From Pedobacter glucosidilyticus DSM 23534 (GTDB lineage: Bacteria > Bacteroidota > Bacteroidia > Sphingobacteriales > Sphingobacteriaceae), in assembly GCF_000425145.1 (NCBI RefSeq), contig NZ_AULF01000003.1, positions 62,001 through 126,000 on the forward strand: a DNA stretch of 64,000 bases, given 5' to 3'. Below the pieces are notes generated by a model. It was not told the origin of the DNA, did not search any database, and saw only the letters and a program-made list of their open reading frames with translations. Positions 63,429 to 64,000 of the stretch are shown here, piece after piece. Every line of letters begins with the position of its first letter. Position 1 is the first letter of the stretch. The position numbers and the translations under genes were made by a program.

Positions 63429-64000
63429 TTAATGGCTAATAAGAACACTTTCAATAGCTTTTCTTACGCTACCATATTTTTCTAGTAATTGCGTTGCAAC
63501 ATCGTGGTCTTTACCTGTTTCTTGCATAATCATGTTAATACCTCTGCTAAATAACTTATGATTAGTCAATTGCATATCAACCATTTTATTGCCTTTTACA
63601 CGACCCAGTTGAATCATAACACTGGTACTTAACATATTGAGAATAAGTTTTTGTGCTGTACCAGATTTCATACGGGTAGAGCCAGAAACAAACTCAGGAC
63701 CAACAACTACTTCTACCGGGTATTGTGCTTCTGCAGCCACCGGACTACCCACATTACAAACTACACAACCTGTAACAATACCATGTGCATTGGCGGTATT
63801 CAATCCTCCTATCACATAAGGTGTAGTGCCTGATGCTGCAATACCTACTACCACATCGTCTTCGGTAATATCAAATTCTTGCAAGTCTTTCCAGGCTTGC
63901 TCTGTATCGTCTTCTGCAAACTCTACGGCTCTGCGTATGGCAGTATCTCCACCTGCAATAATACCAACAATCCAATCAAACGGAACACCAAAAGTAGGCG
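63429..64000 (-). CDS. murQ: N-acetylmuramate-6-phosphate etherase, 3' part
   Basis: MurQ cleaves the lactyl ether of MurNAc-6-phosphate, giving GlcNAc-6-phosphate and D-lactate. The visible C-terminal 190 residues have 'PTFGVPFDWIVGIIAGGDTA', 'RAVEFAEDDTEQAWKDLQEF', 'GIAASGTTPYVIGGL' (SIS sugar-phosphate site), 'VEVVVGPEFVSGSTRMKSGTA' and 'KLILNMLSTSVMIQLGRVKG', all MurQ signatures. The reading frame is open to the window's right edge; the N-terminus is beyond it. First visible gene of the minus-strand unit. Confidence 0.94.
   Translation of the reverse strand, partial: PTFGVPFDWIVGIIAGGDTAIRRAVEFAEDDTEQAWKDLQEFDITEDDVVVGIAASGTTPYVIGGLNTANAHGIVTGCVVCNVGSPVAAEAQYPVEVVVGPEFVSGSTRMKSGTAQKLILNMLSTSVMIQLGRVKGNKMVDMQLTNHKLFSRGINMIMQETGKDHDVATQLLEKYGSVRKAIESVLISH

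Overview
The window is chromosomal DNA from a low-GC, Gram-negative Bacteroidota member, most likely a Sphingobacteriaceae (Pedobacter-like) species. The supporting signs are: promoters of the TTTG-N19/20-TAnnTTTG type; genes without clear Shine-Dalgarno sequences; a tmRNA whose tag reads GENNYALAA; a fused E1 alpha/beta 2-oxoacid dehydrogenase; a secreted protein with a type IX secretion sorting domain; a DUF2851 protein; and a Tgt lacking the zinc cysteines. The identification is by gene content only.

Layout. 1-6.7 kb: the end of a 7TMR-DISM sensor, an NlpC/P60 peptidase, a universal stress protein, a ferredoxin divergent from a LuxC-type acyl-CoA reductase, an FtsE-like ATPase and grpE-dnaJ. 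6.8-11.5 kb: a co-directional run of a cytochrome c/sugar dehydrogenase fusion, a two-gene ABC exporter and a Ppx/GppA phosphatase. 11.5-16.2 kb: fused E1, a DUF1573 protein, an aminotransferase and tmRNA. 16.4-20.1 kb: a six-gene block (rifampin ADP-ribosyltransferase arr, DoxX-like, two VOC/PhnB proteins, two SRPBCC proteins) divergent from a DJ-1/AraC regulator. 20.1-23.8 kb: a T9SS-secreted PL7-like/FN3/ricin protein with a striking operator-like repeat cluster upstream, a DUF1801 protein, a RelE-type toxin-antitoxin pair and tRNA-Leu(GAG).

23.9-37 kb is housekeeping: an MBL hydrolase, lolA, ftsK, DUF2851, pyrF, rho, pssA, purS, an Hpt protein, folK and sppA. 37-46 kb: an orphan antitoxin-like gene missed by long-ORF criteria, polX with a decayed polymerase site, an ADP-heptose/heptosyltransferase operon, sixA, dprA, rsmG, an ECF sigma factor and a GT2. 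46-58 kb: tgt, an LptF/G permease, an EamA transporter, two HExxH membrane or secreted proteins, a DeoR regulator and a DUF4861 protein. 58.2-59.1 kb is an 850-bp repeat-filled gap with three copies of a 111-bp element. The window ends in a minus-strand operon murQ (partial), a sodium:solute symporter and an FAD/Fe-S D-lactate-dehydrogenase-type enzyme. Together these could take up N-acetylmuramate, cleave its lactyl ether and oxidise the released D-lactate.

I found no CRISPR array, complete insertion sequence, prophage or rRNA. The least explained items are the 111-bp repeat family, the TTGTAAC operator cluster, the arr/SRPBCC/VOC operon with its AraC-type regulator, and several enzymes that have lost canonical metal or catalytic residues.
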